Source: Atopsyche davidsoni (taxonomy: Eukaryota > Arthropoda > Insecta > Trichoptera > Hydrobiosidae). Taken from it: 64,000 nt of DNA. The DNA lies in NCBI GenBank assembly GCA_022113835.1, contig JAILWY010000001.1, forward strand, positions 9,920,001 through 9,984,000. The letters are read 5' to 3'. Below the pieces are notes generated by a model. The model ran no database searches and was not told the DNA's origin. It saw only the letters and a list, made by a program, of their open reading frames with translations. A program made the translations under genes and the position numbers. Below, piece after piece: positions 36,451 to 47,770 of the stretch. Every line of letters begins with the position of its first letter. Positions within the stretch are counted from its first letter, which is position 1.

Positions 36451-39005
36451 CAATCACGATTGCTACATGACCTGGGGAATTATATAAAATTTATATTTCA
36501 AATAGCCATGAAATTAATATCGTTGTATAATAAAGGTTTAGATTATCAAAAATATAAATTCCATGCTGTATACATAAAAAAATCAACCTATAATGTTTTT
36601 TCTTGTGTATATTTGAGGAGGAGGTCTCAAGACAAAATGACTCGATGGCGTGCGTAAAAAATTATGAGCATGCGTTTGAGAGCTTGAACAATTAACGAAT
36701 TAGTGCATCTGTGGAGAAAAAAAATTATCTATACTACTCTTTTTTGTAGATGCTTGTCCTTGCATTTAGTTATTAAAATTTGATACTTGCTTAGAAGTCA
36801 TTCAAAATTATCAAATAAAACGCGTCGATAATATAATAAAAACCTGTCAGTATTCAAAAAATAATTAACCTGCACATAATTTTTTAAAAAATTTAATGTC
36901 AATAAAGAAGTGCAACACACAATTTTATATGTTCTTGTACATTGATTAATTTTTAATAAGAATGACCGAAAATCCTGCTGAATAATGAGGCTTTCTGTGC
37001 AATATGCCAAGCCTGGGGGGATAAACTAATAATCTAATGATTTATCGCTTTTTAAATCAGCAATTACAGCTAACACTGATGTATTAAATGTTTGAACACA
37101 AATTATGTAAAGGCTTTTTTGCTCGATATTCGTTTTGTGTTTTGAAACTTAGAACTGCTACTGAAGTGTTTGATAAAAGAATGGCCACTTGCACAATTTG
37201 GGCTCTCGCGAGTCAATGGAAGATTTCGATCTGTGCCGTGTGTGTATCGGCCGGCCATTAACCACTGTCGGTAATGTTACCAATTGACAGGAGCTCCATA
37301 ATTAATATATAGCAAAAAAACTACACGATATTGAAAGACTTGAGAAAAATTTTGCAAGTTTCATTTACTCAGATAAACGTGATATAAATCTACGTCAAAC
37401 AGAAAACATAAGTATCTACATAAAAACACTATCACATATTAAGAAAATTATATGTTAATGTATTGGAACAGTTTGAACAGTATAAATATCAATATTATTT
37501 CACTATTGTCACCAAATCGCCCTTAAAAAAAGTGTTTTTGGCATGATATTTATTGTTTTAATTCTATATTTGTTTGCCAAAATCTTTATCAAAATCTTCG
37601 AACGTTATTATAACGTGTTCATGAAAGAATAATATTAAAATAATTTATGGCCGATGTGTTTTTTTGTAAATTTACATCATATTTTATTTGTAATGCATCA
37701 ATAAATAAAATAATAGATAATAACACATTTTACAATAATAAAAACTAGTATTGAATTACGTAAAATTTCGACTCTGAGCTACAATGAAATTAATACAAAA
37801 TATGCTTTTGTTACAATGTGCGTATTTCCAATCAGAAATATTACGCTCATTTCTCTTACAAATGGCCCCATTCAAAGTTATTATATCAAATAAATTTATC
37901 GGCTTGAATCCATTCACTGTGTGCGCGTCCGCAGCTGGACGTAGTCCTGGGACGAGGTACCTCTAGTACCTCTGATGCTCTGTGTTTTTACGAGCACAAG
38001 TAGGAATTGATTGCGCACACAACTACAAGTTTACAAAGCCCTTGGGCTTGCGAAGATCTCAGGCCAGGCTTTCACTTGTTAGTATTACTAAAGTTCGTCA
38101 TTAGTATTGCATGAGGCGAATCGTTTAAAGACGTTTGATAATAAGAAAGTATAGGTTTCATTACGAATACTATTTCATAAGATAAAGAAAATTATGATGT
38201 TTATAAGTTTAGCCATAAAATATCTTACTTAAACCCTAACAGTTAAAATTCACTCTCAGGTGTAAGCACACCTCTACCACAGCAGGTTTGTCCCTCCATA
38301 CAGTCCATCAACTCTACGAACATTCATAGTCAAAGTTGTCCGACTTGATGGAAATAAATTATTCATTGTTAACCTGTCATCAAAGATTTAAAAAAATACT
38401 TGCGCAATGCTGTATAAAATCCTCATAGGCCGTCTCTATAAGAGATAATTCGTCTGCACCTTACAATTCTCAAAACCAGTGTCTAGAATAATAAAAAAAT
38501 AGTTTACTAAATTTTTTTCAGTTTTAAAATAATCATTAATTTTTATGGTAAACCTAAAGCGACAAAATTAAGATTTATGAATTATTAAAATATATTTTAG
38601 AAGTTGGGCTTGATATATTTACCAGCAGCTCGTGAAAAATATTAATATTTTTCTGAAGTATCCACTATCACAATATTCATGCAGGTTATGGTGATCTAGA
38701 AACATCCACTGTTTTTATATTAATTCAATTATAACAATTTAAATTTTTTAATCATTTTTTCTGTCTAGGGATGAAAATTTTCATCCTTCTTTTCTTTTCC
38801 AGCTTGGCATTTTATTTCTGGGATGCATCTTTGACTCTCAATCGTCCGAGGGACGAAGTACATTGGGTTACTCACAATTTTTTCGAAGAGAGTTTTTAAG
38901 GTATTTGACTCACTGCTTCCACAAGCCACATTTTATAGTTTAATAATAATCGATATAAACGAATGAACGCCATGGGTTTTTTAAATAAGATAGATAATAA
39001 GATTC
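36451..39005. other. 2.5 kb AT-rich stretch
   Basis: Small mixed patches at about 37200-37295 and 37915-38070. No gene, tRNA or transposon end recognised. Confidence 0.5.
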
Positions 39006-39240
39006 CTAAGTGACGTCATACGATGCAATCAAAGCGATCTGTCGCGTGGCAGAGGAGAATTAGCCCCGCAAAGTGCGAACCAACAAGGCAATTAATAAGC
39101 ATATTGTTCAAGCGGCCCGCCCTGCGTCCGCCCAGTCCGCGATCCTGCCCCCTCAGAATGGACCCCGCTGGAGGGGCTGCGAGGGTCCCCAGAACGACCC
39201 ACGCCCAGATAAGGTGACAACTCGGATTCCAGATTCTTTC
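39006..39240. promoter_or_regulatory. GC-rich island with perfect CRE
   Basis: TGACGTCA at 39011-39018 opens the island; a GC-rich CGCCCTGCGTCCGCCCAGTC-like core follows, preceded by CAATTAATAAGC, a homeodomain-type string. Two 64-codon plus-strand frames overlap in different registers and look spurious. Confidence 0.27.
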
Positions 39241-39670
39241 ATTTTAGAGAGATTTTTGGATATATGAGACAACGATACTTCATTTTGAAATTAACACTGC
39301 CACTTTTTACGAACTCAAAATGATTTTTCAACTAAAATAAACAACAGTATTATGTTACCCGGATACTACAATAAATAACCGATTTTTTTTTTTAAAATAG
39401 TACAAAAGCTACACATTTTCATTATTAGTGAAATATCTTTTTGAAAAAACTTGTTGCGCTAATGTGCAGAAATAATGCTTAAACTAAAATTTAATTAAAG
39501 TCTGATTCTAGGTTTAAATCGACTCAGAAACAAATGTGTATTTTTTTTAATAGATAATTATTTCAAACTTAAAAAAATGACTGTACAACTCTTGGTTTTT
39601 GTACGTTGTCAATGAAATAAAAAACCAAGCAACAGGTTTCATATTCTTAAGATCTCATTTTTCACTCTCG
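39241..39670. other. AT-rich spacer
   Basis: Nothing recognised apart from short T and A runs. Confidence 0.55.
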
Positions 39671-39895
39671 TCGGTTCGGCAAGTCCGTACAGTTTTCTGC
39701 TACATTGTATCGGCGGGTATGTTATGAAACCCCCCGCGAGTCACCGCGGGGACCAGACCTGCCCACGCCCGCTTTTTGTTACGAGAGTCTGTTTGCGCGG
39801 AGATCGCCGAGCCCGGCGAGACTTTCTTTGTACGGAGGAGTCCTTTTATTGCTGAGTTCATGGCCCTTGCGATGCACAACTTTAACAGGCTTATT
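39671..39895. promoter_or_regulatory. GC-rich island with a CCCCGCG hairpin
   Basis: CCCCGCG (39732-39738) and CGCGGGG (39745-39751) pair exactly around a 6-nt loop, forming a very stable GC stem. The rest is complex sequence with no coding evidence. Could be a regulatory element or part of a structured transcript. Confidence 0.25.
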
Positions 39896-40514
39896 GTGAG
39901 TGAAGTATTTACAGAATGACATGTTTTCAAGCACTTACTATATATATATATACTCATACAATGTATAATATTATCGATTAGATTTAAAACCAGTGAGTCT
40001 CAATTTTACCTGAAGCGAGTAAACTAAATCAACCTGTCCGCTAGTTATTATTTCATGATATTAAAATGAATTTCTTAATCAATAATTTACTAAAATCAAC
40101 TCCTGGAAAACTGTAAATCCATTAAATAAAATAATAAAATCGTTCTACAAGATTCACAGCAATGTTTTTTTTTTTTTTTTAATGATTTTTAATAGCGAAT
40201 ATGAAAAGGGAATTACAACATGTTTAGTAGTTTTTGAAAGCCAAAAGCATTGATAATCAAGTATATGGAAATCTTTCTTCATTTTTTGTTATCACACGAG
40301 ATTTGTGTTCGATGCTGTCCAAACCAATACAACCCTTAACCGACAATAATGCTTAGCTGTTTTCAAACAAGTAAAGGTGAATTTTAAAAATTCTTTTAAG
40401 ATAAAAATAGTATGGTTTACCATATGCTATCACTTTTAAGGATCTGTAATACTTCCTTATGCTAAATATGTCTAACATTTTAAAACAAGCACAATTTATC
40501 CCTACTGGTGGGAT
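39896..40514. other. AT-rich spacer
   Basis: Includes a T17 run near 40164-40180 and a short TATATATATA tract at 39941-39952. No gene. Confidence 0.55.
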
Positions 40515-40690
40515 AAATGACAGATTTAGACCAGGTGTCCGTCCGGAATACGAACGGAGACCTACGAGAGCAGAGATCACGCGAGTCCGCAAAGCAGCCG
40601 CGGGCGTCCGTCTCCTTAGACGTCCACCGTCGAGCCGACGCATTCCAGCGAGTAAACAGAAATCCAATAATGGCCTCAGGGCTTGCGTAA
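40515..40690. promoter_or_regulatory. CpG-rich island
   Basis: Many CpG dinucleotides (GTCCGTCCGG, GAACGGAG, GTCGAGCCGACG). Frames of 104 and 71 codons (minus) and 89 codons (plus) all pass through it. Three simultaneous open frames point to stop-codon depletion by composition rather than to a gene. Confidence 0.22.
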
Positions 40691-41029
40691 AACAAATATT
40701 AAAAAAAACACACCAAAACCAATATTAATATCAGCATACATTGTATGAACTAGAACATTTTGAAAATTAAAACAATAAAATTTCGTCTTCAGTTAGAAAT
40801 AACCGCTATTGAATTGATATATATATATTTATTGTTTATTTAATTTATTATAGATCAAGAATCCCCGGTAAGTTTTTACAGAACATTGGCGTTGGTAACT
40901 CGGCCGTTCACGATATTTTCAGGATTCACCTAAAGTCCGTTGCCAAAAATATATAATGAATCAATATAACAATGTTGAATTTGTTATATCAACTTTTCAA
41001 CAATCGTTAAACTAAATTGGTGTAAAGCT

Positions 41030-41360
41030 TATAAGCACTGCATCGGGCTGACGTCCGGACCACCTCCAATTTCTTTTTGTGAAGTTTTCCAGTTCCCAGC
41101 GGGGCGTTACTTTCACGAGCGCCGCTCCCCGGGAACAAAGCCGAGCCGGCGAGGTGCGCGGCAAGTCGCGGCCGCCGTGTAATTGTTTGTAATTCCGCGC
41201 AGGACTAACCTAACCTAACCTAACCGCCCCCCCTGCCCCCCCTTCACTCCCGGGGTCCGCCGGCCGCTGATTTGCGACCTCTGGAGGAGTTCCGGGTCCT
41301 GCGCTCCTTCTAACACCGCTGCGCTTGTTTGCTTCTGCCCAGAATCACAGAGGGAATACT
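41030..41360. promoter_or_regulatory. Strongly CpG-rich island, about 330 bp
   Basis: The densest CpG block in the window (strings such as GCCGAGCCGGCGAGG and GTCGCGGCCGCCGTG around 41140-41180), containing a short telomere-like array and C-rich tracts after it. No open frame of note and no recognisable core promoter. It may be a CpG-island-like regulatory region or a site of chromosome-end DNA capture. Confidence 0.3.
41205..41225. repeat. Interstitial telomere-motif array (TTAGG)n
   Basis: Four exact CTAAC units plus a terminal C read as (TTAGG)n on the minus strand, the canonical insect and wider arthropod telomere repeat. It is internal here, flanked by unique GC-rich sequence. Short arrays of this kind can come from double-strand-break repair involving telomerase or from chance. 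Confidence 0.85.
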
Positions 41361-42215
41361 TCTAGATGTTTGTCAAATTATAAGTTAAAGTTTACCGCAT
41401 TTCCCGTATTTGTACCCAAAAGATTTTATAATTATTTAAAATATTAAATTACTCATTGGTTGATATCGTTTTAACTCAAATTATAATTAAGTAATCAATA
41501 TTTTTGACAGAGAGTACTTCCATAAATTCCATTTCAATATTTTAAATAAAATACTTGAGTAATTTTTCCACATGTTATTTTTTATTGGTGACCGGTTTTT
41601 CCAACCTTTCATGTTTTAGTCAGTAGTCAAAAAGTATTTTATTTAAAATATTTATTTATAGTTAGCGTGTTTTTTTTGTTGCTTTATTTTGGTTTTGTCA
41701 ATAATAAAGTTTGCCACGAGTTTTATTATGGGTATTCTTAAATCGTTATTTTTGATATTCACACCATTGACAACCCCAACATGATATTGTGTTAACAAAA
41801 TAAATCTTAAAAGTATAATAATTTGAAGATTCTCTTTAATCATCTTAAATTTTAATATTCTTGAGATTATTTTTATATTTATATTAAACCCCATAATATA
41901 GTAACCCACAATAATAATAATAAATATTATAAGCGTGGGTAAAGTTTTTTAATATGTCTAACAATAAAAGTCTGAAATAACGTCAGTAAGAGAGAATACA
42001 TAATTACAGTATGGATCAAAAAGCTCGTTTTTGTAGTACAGTAAATATTAAGCTTAAATAGAATATATCAAAGCTCTTTGATGTGAAGAACGACAAGAAG
42101 TATAACAAAAGAGAATGAGAATAAAGAGCATAACAAGCCTGAATATTTAATTCGTTTGATCATCGCACAATTTAAAGTTCATCTCATAAAAAAATGGCGG
42201 CATGATGAATGAGAA
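41361..42215. other. AT-rich spacer
   Basis: An 85-codon minus-strand frame (41652-41909) is Ile/Lys/Asn-rich, as expected by chance in AT-rich DNA. Nothing recognised. Confidence 0.5.
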
Positions 42216-42480
42216 TGGGATATGAAGCAACAACTTCGCCCGTATGAAGGTAAACTTCGCGGCGAGGAATCAGATTCACCTCAGCGGGGGCATTAAAAAT
42301 GTTTATTCCAGGTTGTAACTCACGGGAGCCTCGCACAGAAGTAAATCTGCGGTCGCGGGGCGCTTAACCCGGCCGCAGTCGCAAACCCAGCGCCGAGCAC
42401 CCCGCCATTATTTCGATTATCTGCGGCCGCAAGCCGAGCGAATAGGGCTGCCTCAACACCCTGCACAACCTTATCCTTAA
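42216..42480. promoter_or_regulatory. GC-rich island with NotI-type palindrome
   Basis: Contains GCGGCCGC at 42423-42430 and an inverted CTGCGG/CCGCAG pair at about 42347-42380. An AT core, CCATTATTTCGATTATC, sits between GC-rich arms, an arrangement shared by several islands in the window. No coding signal. Confidence 0.25.
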
Positions 42481-43255
42481 AATTTCAAATTACAAAAAAC
42501 ATAAAATATTTTTGATGTAAACTTTAAAATATATGGCATAAATACTTTTAATTTTAAATAATATTTTTTTAATTTTTAAATATGTATAATGTTATAAGAC
42601 AAACCCAAGACAGCCAAAGGCTGCCAAGCTTTCATTATTTTTTAAATATTGTTCAATAATAAAGACACGTTGTTCTATCGTGTAACGCTCCATTTTTACT
42701 AACCCTAAACTGTCAGCTGGTTCAGCTGGCGATAAATTCAAATTTTGCGTTAATTTTGGGACACCTTTACAAGCGTATATTTATAACAGACCATGGAGAT
42801 ATATTCACAAATACGTTGTATTTGATTGCAAAAATGTCAATATGGTCAAGTCAACTATTTAAAAAAAATGAATGACATGAAGGAGGGCCTTCCTAAGTTT
42901 ACTAAACTGTTTACTTAAAAATACAAGTAAACAAATACTTTTATTCGTAAATATCGTACTATCCTCCATTCGTAAGCTTGAAATGTATCCGCCAACTCAA
43001 ATTTCCTTGCGTAAAGTAGTAGAGGTACTTTGCATAAAAATTTTAGTAGTTGTACGTATCACATTAAAATTATCCTCAATCAACCAGGTCTAACATATAT
43101 TCGTATAAAAAAATATTTTATATACATTGTATACATTTGTTGTAGGGATCTTGCCAAGTCTGCATAGCATTACTTTATGTAGGCATAATTAAATGTTGTG
43201 ATAAGTTTTCCGAGTTCTTCTCAAAATAGAAAAATACGTCTTAATTTGCAGGCAA
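42481..43255. other. AT-rich spacer
   Basis: Nothing recognised. Mixed patch at 42600-42720 contains CAGCTGG twice (about 42714-42729). Confidence 0.5.
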
Positions 43256-43400
43256 GTAGATAAATGGAGGGCAGTGCATGCTCTAGACCGCGGCAACTTT
43301 GTGCTCGCGCCCGGCCGATATTAAATTAATTGCAAGTGCCACCGTGCAGCGAGCCCCATTCCCTACTGGAGCATTCTCGAGTTATATCTCCATCGTAAAT
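43256..43400. promoter_or_regulatory. GC-rich island B, shares blocks with the 31.5-kb island
   Basis: The segment 43317-43381 carries GATATTAAATTAATTGCAA, CGAGCC and CTGGAGCATTCTCGAG in the same order and orientation as island A at 31556-31620. The blocks are separated by 14 and 10 bp here, against 18 and 9 bp there. No protein frame supports a coding origin. Confidence 0.35.
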
Positions 43401-44255
43401 CGTAACGTTATAATTTGTTACGTGTGAGCAAAATCGCTGTAGCAATTAATATAGAATAGGCTCATTTGAATTGAATCTACATCGACGGAAGTTTCTTACT
43501 GCTGTTTGCGCGAGTCGAGAAATACAACCGACAATGCGGATAAGTATAAATACTAACAAAACAAATTAAAGATATTTGACTTTTTTAATATTGAATCCAT
43601 AAGTGTGGAACATCATAACTAAGACAATCTGAACTAGTGTTTTAGCTTTTCTGCTTATTATGAGTCAAGGACTGCAAGCGGAATACAGGTAGACAAGAAC
43701 ATCCGTGCTAATAAAATAAAATAATCCGTGCATAAATATATCAAAATATTGATAAGAACCTTTTATGATCGATATCATCATATATATTTCATGATAAAAT
43801 AGCTGAAATTAATAATAATACACTCAAACGGTTCAGTTGTTGGTTAAAATTTAATGGCTTGAAAAAATGTTTTTATTACAAATATACTTCTATTTTAAGA
43901 TTCAATTTTTTTTATTTATTTTTAGACTTCAAGACTTTAATTTAAATATAATTTAAAAAGACAATTTTAATTATTGAAATAAATAATGCTTTAACTTTTG
44001 TGTTGTTAACTTAATGTTGCAACTATTCTGCCTAAAAAATATATATTGAGCTTTAATTGCACTGTAAAACGTGCTCTTAATTTTTTTTTCCTGAAATTAA
44101 GCTAATTATTTTTACTCATAATTATAAGAATGCTGTTTTAAAATATTCGGGTAAAACAGTGTTGCATAGAAATAGGCAATACAATTTACTCATTAAAAGG
44201 GGTAAATAATCCAGACAGTCTAAATCGTTCCAATACAGAATAAAAGTAAATAACT
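43401..44255. other. AT-rich spacer
   Basis: No gene or repeat recognised. Confidence 0.55.
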
Positions 44256-44520
44256 TTTATTTTACTGCAGGACTTGACACCAAGTCTAGTACTAGCAAAC
44301 CGATATCCTGTGCATGGAGTCACTGACTTCCGGCGGACTCGTTCCAGCAATGCCCGCTCCTCCCAGCACGGCACGCCTGGAGCGGTACAAGCTTCCTGCC
44401 TCGTTAATATTTCCATAAATACACGAGCATCCCTCCTCTCTCTGGGATAAGTCCCGGAGAGGGCCCTTCGCGGAGGGGATGAAAACACCCTTTTAACCAG
44501 GTAAGCAGAATTCACCGGCA
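44256..44520. promoter_or_regulatory. GC-rich island with an 11-bp hairpin
   Basis: An 11-bp stem (two G-T pairs on the plus-strand reading) forms between 44436-44446 and 44453-44463 with loop ATAAGT. A 114-codon minus-strand frame (44186-44530), Arg- and Ser-rich, spans the island. It lacks a recognisable domain and its ends run into AT-rich sequence with AT-biased residues, so I do not call it a gene. Confidence 0.25.
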
Positions 44521-46240
44521 CGAAAACCAATTATTAATTAATTTTCTAGCAAATACTTGTTAATTAATACTTGTTTTTAAGAAAAAATAATATCATAAAT
44601 ATTTTTAAACTTTTCGATTTGCTGTTAATCCAAATATAATAAAAATAAGTAAAGTTAGCTATATAATCGTAGTTTTTTTAAAGAAGCAATAGTGATGATA
44701 AATTGGAAAAAAAATATATATAAAAATCTCGTGATGTCAGATTCACAAAAATCGAGGCAAATTATTTTTTCCAGTTTTCATTAATATCAACATTTTTATA
44801 CTTAAAAGAATTTATTCATGATGAAGTTTTTACGTGTACCCAATAAATGATTCTTTTCGGCATCCGCAGGCATTACTTCATTCAAAATTTGATTTGACAA
44901 AAGATGAGGTATTACTATTAAATATTTTCACTTAAAAAATGATTAAAAAGTAAATAATCGAATCTTGTAAATTTAATGCAAAACTGGATCACGATCAATA
45001 TATGCGACATGCTTCAAGTTTATTAATATTTATAACCATGATATTTAAAATACATTATATCCAATCAGTGCCACTAATAACGTTACAGGGTAAATGTGTT
45101 AATTTAAAATGTTATTAAAAACAAGATGTTTTGATAGCTCCGCTTTGCCTGGATGTCTTAATCGAGTCTGGACGTGCGCTCATCTCACTGGAGGTAATGT
45201 CCATCATGTGTACAGACTGACAAACCTCTCCCTATTTTAAACCACCTGCTAAGGACTTCCTGTACTGCATTAGGAGGTAGACAGCCACTGTAAATGGCAC
45301 ACGAGATTGCACTTCTATTTGCACGTAATTGAAAGGATACAACCTGTTATGTTGTATTTATAAAGCTACTCTACACAGCCAATTTAAAAAAAAAACAATT
45401 AAAAATTTACTATTCAGAACTATGTATCTAACAGATCCAATCATTAAAATTATGACTTTTTGATTTTTAAGCCTTTAAGCCGGAACAGTGCATCTGCAAT
45501 TGACCGTTAATTTAAATCGTTAAATGCAAGTATGGAACTTATGTATATAGGTAGCTTAAAAATATGTAAGGGCGATAAAGGCGGATTTACTAAGAATATT
45601 TAAAAATAATTCTTGCCAAGATCTTGCTTCAAATATTTTAACTTCCTATAATTGCTCTTTGTATTCAATGTTCTCAGAGTCTCAGCTTAGATATGTTTTG
45701 TAATTTGCACAATCATTACACCCGGGGTGGAGTGTGCGGCACGCAAGCGTGAGACATCGGGCACTCACGGCATTATTTATATTTCATATTATATGCGTTC
45801 CGTGCCTGGGTGGGAGCTGTAAGAACCGAGTACCGATACGATGGAACTTAATTATCTTCATACAATCGCCGCCGTAATAGACCGGGAAGCGAAGAGTTTA
45901 TGAGCTATACTCCATAGGTATTAAATGCTAGGTACCTCTCCACCGATTAAGAATCGATTTAAATTGTATTAATATGAGTAAAAAAAACCCGTACAGCATC
46001 ACCGCTACCGATACAAAAAAAAACGATGAAACTGACTTGCGTTAATTATAACCTAGCTGGCTGTATAGAATAGGCACATGGGAAACTGAAAAAAAGTCCA
46101 AGAATTCCACCCTTAAAAAATAGGAGACGCAATGTCGGAAATATTTTTGAGTACACAGTTACATTTATCAAAGCTAAATTAAAAAGTCAAATATTTCAAA
46201 TACTATATAAGTTATTCTGCGAAGTTATTTTTTCAAACTG
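44521..46240. other. AT-rich stretch with two mixed islands
   Basis: Complex patches at about 45130-45320 and 45720-45960; the second contains GGCACGCAAGCGTG with a CACGC/GCGTG pairing. Neither has a credible frame. The remainder is AT-rich. Confidence 0.45.
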
Positions 46241-46242
46241 AT

Positions 46243-46270
46243 ACACACACACACACACACATATATATAT
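46243..46270. repeat. (CA)n(TA)n microsatellite
   Basis: A CA run to about 46260 passes into a short TA run, ending 23 bp before the piggyBac target site. The transposon probably inserted next to an existing simple repeat. Confidence 0.9.
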
Positions 46271-46296
46271 AAATAAATATATTTAATCACCATTAA

Positions 46297-46309
46297 CCCT
46301 TTCCACTCC
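46297..46309 (+). repeat. piggyBac left terminal inverted repeat
   Basis: Begins CCCTTT directly after TTAA, as in many piggyBac-family ends. Two mismatches to the right end, at the seventh and thirteenth positions. Confidence 0.9.
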
Positions 46310-46375
46310 TATGTCGAGCTGGACTCGACATCGCGTTTCTTCACGCCAACTCCTATGTCGAGCTGGGCTCGACAT
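46305..46375 (+). repeat. Paired subterminal repeats with hairpins in the piggyBac left end
   Basis: A 27-bp unit starting ACTCCTATGTCGAG occurs at 46305-46331 and 46349-46375 with one mismatch. Each contains a hairpin: TGTCGAG (46312-46318) with CTCGACA (46324-46330), and TGTCGAG (46356-46362) with CTCGACA (46368-46374). Such subterminal repeats commonly serve as extra transposase-binding sites in piggyBac-like elements; that role is inferred here. The right end keeps only a GGAGTTGG remnant near 47302. Confidence 0.85.
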
Positions 46376-46671
46376 TTTACAGTGTTTGGCAAAAGTATAT
46401 TTATTGTTATTGTTATTACTTTTATTTTATCAAATATTTTTTGTATGTATTGTGAAAGACATACATTAGTAATTTCGTGATATTTTGGTAAGTTATTCAA
46501 AAGTATTATTAGCTAAATATTTACGAGAATATAGCACTTTTTACGATTTGTCACTCGACGGAGGCGGGCGGTTGCCGCCATAAAGAGTCAGGTAGCAAGA
46601 CCCTGCAAACAATAACAGGTACCGAGTATGTTTGTTATTTATGAACAGTTAGTTAATCAGATAATATAAAT

Positions 46672-47130
46672 ATGGGCGAGGTGGTTATCGCAGACCAATA
46701 CGCAACATCCTATTGCTTTATGCGAAAAACATTAAAATGGTGGAGAAAACTGTTTTTCTAGGGTCTAGAAACCTCCATAGAAAATGCATATATATTGTAT
46801 AAAGAATGCAATAATATTGCAAATCCAATAAGCTATAAAGCATTTAGAGAAAAGTTGTTACTGGAGCTCATAGGAGACTTTCGTGCTCCGATATCAAAAT
46901 CAGGGCGATTATCCACAGGTGACACTGTTCAGCGCTTAGATGGAAAAAGTCATTTTATATTTTCTAATTCTCAGAAAAAACGTAAAAATTGCATGGTGTG
47001 TTCCAATAGGAATGTTCATGGAGAAAGAAGAGAAAGCACATTCTGTTGCGAGACCTGTGAAAGGAAGCCGGGCCTCCATCCAGGAGAATCTTTAAAAAAA
47101 TACCACACCAAAATAAATTTTAAACTTTAA
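46672..47130 (+). pseudogene. piggyBac transposase C-terminal remnant (nonsense-mutated)
   Basis: From an ATG at 46672 one frame runs to a TAA at 47128-47130, with a single internal TAG at 46759-46761 (codon 30). Before the stop, GEVVIADQY then RKTLKWWRKLFF matches the conserved piggyBac segment around the third catalytic aspartate. The usual GGVD is GEVV here, so that aspartate is replaced by valine. After the stop, ENAYILYKEC continues the family pattern. The stop probably arose from a Trp codon by one base change, since the family commonly has an aromatic residue after LFF. The end is the Cys-rich domain, CMVC...CCETC...YH (about codons 106-145), with a usual late Cys apparently replaced by Ser in GESLKKYH. 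Non-functional relic of an enzyme that cut and pasted DNA at TTAA. Confidence 0.92.
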
Positions 47131-47334
47131 ATTGTACGCAAAATAAATTATTGATAGACTCTTATCTCTTTTTTTTTTACTACCTTACAACTAAACAATC
47201 ATAACAATATCATAAAAATATGTTATTAATTTGTTTTATGATTATAAGCTATTGTGTAACAATAACATCTAATTTATTAACAAAAATCTCATGATTACCT
47301 CGGAGTTGGTAAACGGAAAAATTAAAAAAATCAA

Positions 47335-47347
47335 AGAGTGCAAAGGG
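47335..47347 (-). repeat. piggyBac right terminal inverted repeat
   Basis: AGAGTGCAAAGGG directly before TTAA; its reverse complement is CCCTTTGCACTCT, matching 11 of 13 bases of the left end. Confidence 0.9.
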
Positions 47348-47379
47348 TTAATAACAACTACAAATTATCGCTCTCGAAA

Positions 47380-47770
47380 GGGTACAATCAGAGACCCATT
47401 AAAGTAGTATAACCTTCAATTGGATCAATCAATCAGTGTGCGTTAGGTCGGCAGGTCCAGATACAGTGCACGGCGGTGCGTAATTCGGTTTTAAGTAGTC
47501 TATAATTACTTAATTCAGTTTTAGGAGCACCACCTTGGCGGTCATCAGGCTTGAGTGCTCTTGGATCCAAGGAATCGCATTTGAATAAAAAGTCCCTCCA
47601 TACGTACGAGTCGATTGTGTTCCGCGTTGAGCTCAGTGAGATCGGCAGGTTTCTCAAAAAGCTCAGTCGTGAGGCGCTCGTTAAACGCTACGTGGCTGGA
47701 GAGCTTCTAGCGCACAGGAATTCGGACTTTAATACTCAAAGGACGCAAGCTTTTAATATACTCTAAACAT
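47380..47770. promoter_or_regulatory. Mixed-composition island beside the piggyBac copy
   Basis: Complex sequence with an imperfect direct repeat TAATTCGGTTTTAAG / TAATTCAGTTTTAGG (about 47481-47526). A plus frame of 71 codons (47551-47766) and a minus frame of 74 codons (47433-47657) overlap; neither has a recognisable domain. Could be an unrecognised short exon or regulatory DNA. Confidence 0.2.

Larger units (their letters stand above)
46293..47351 (+). mobile_element. Internally deleted, decayed piggyBac-family transposon
   Basis: The element is bounded by the piggyBac target sequence TTAA on both sides (46293-46296 and 47348-47351). Terminal inverted repeats CCCTTTCCACTCC (46297-46309) and AGAGTGCAAAGGG (47335-47347) match at 11 of 13 positions. 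Subterminal repeats follow the left end. Inside is only the C-terminal part of a piggyBac transposase, whereas full family members usually carry one of roughly 550-600 residues, so most of the gene including the first catalytic residues has been deleted. The remaining reading frame has a nonsense mutation. The copy cannot encode its own transposase; intact ends could in principle allow mobilisation by a relative elsewhere. TTAA duplication, end sequence and protein remnant all agree. Confidence 0.93.

Noticed and set aside
44186..44530. 114-codon minus-strand frame
   Set aside because: Open because a GC-rich island lacks stop codons; no domain is recognisable and the ends run into AT-rich sequence.
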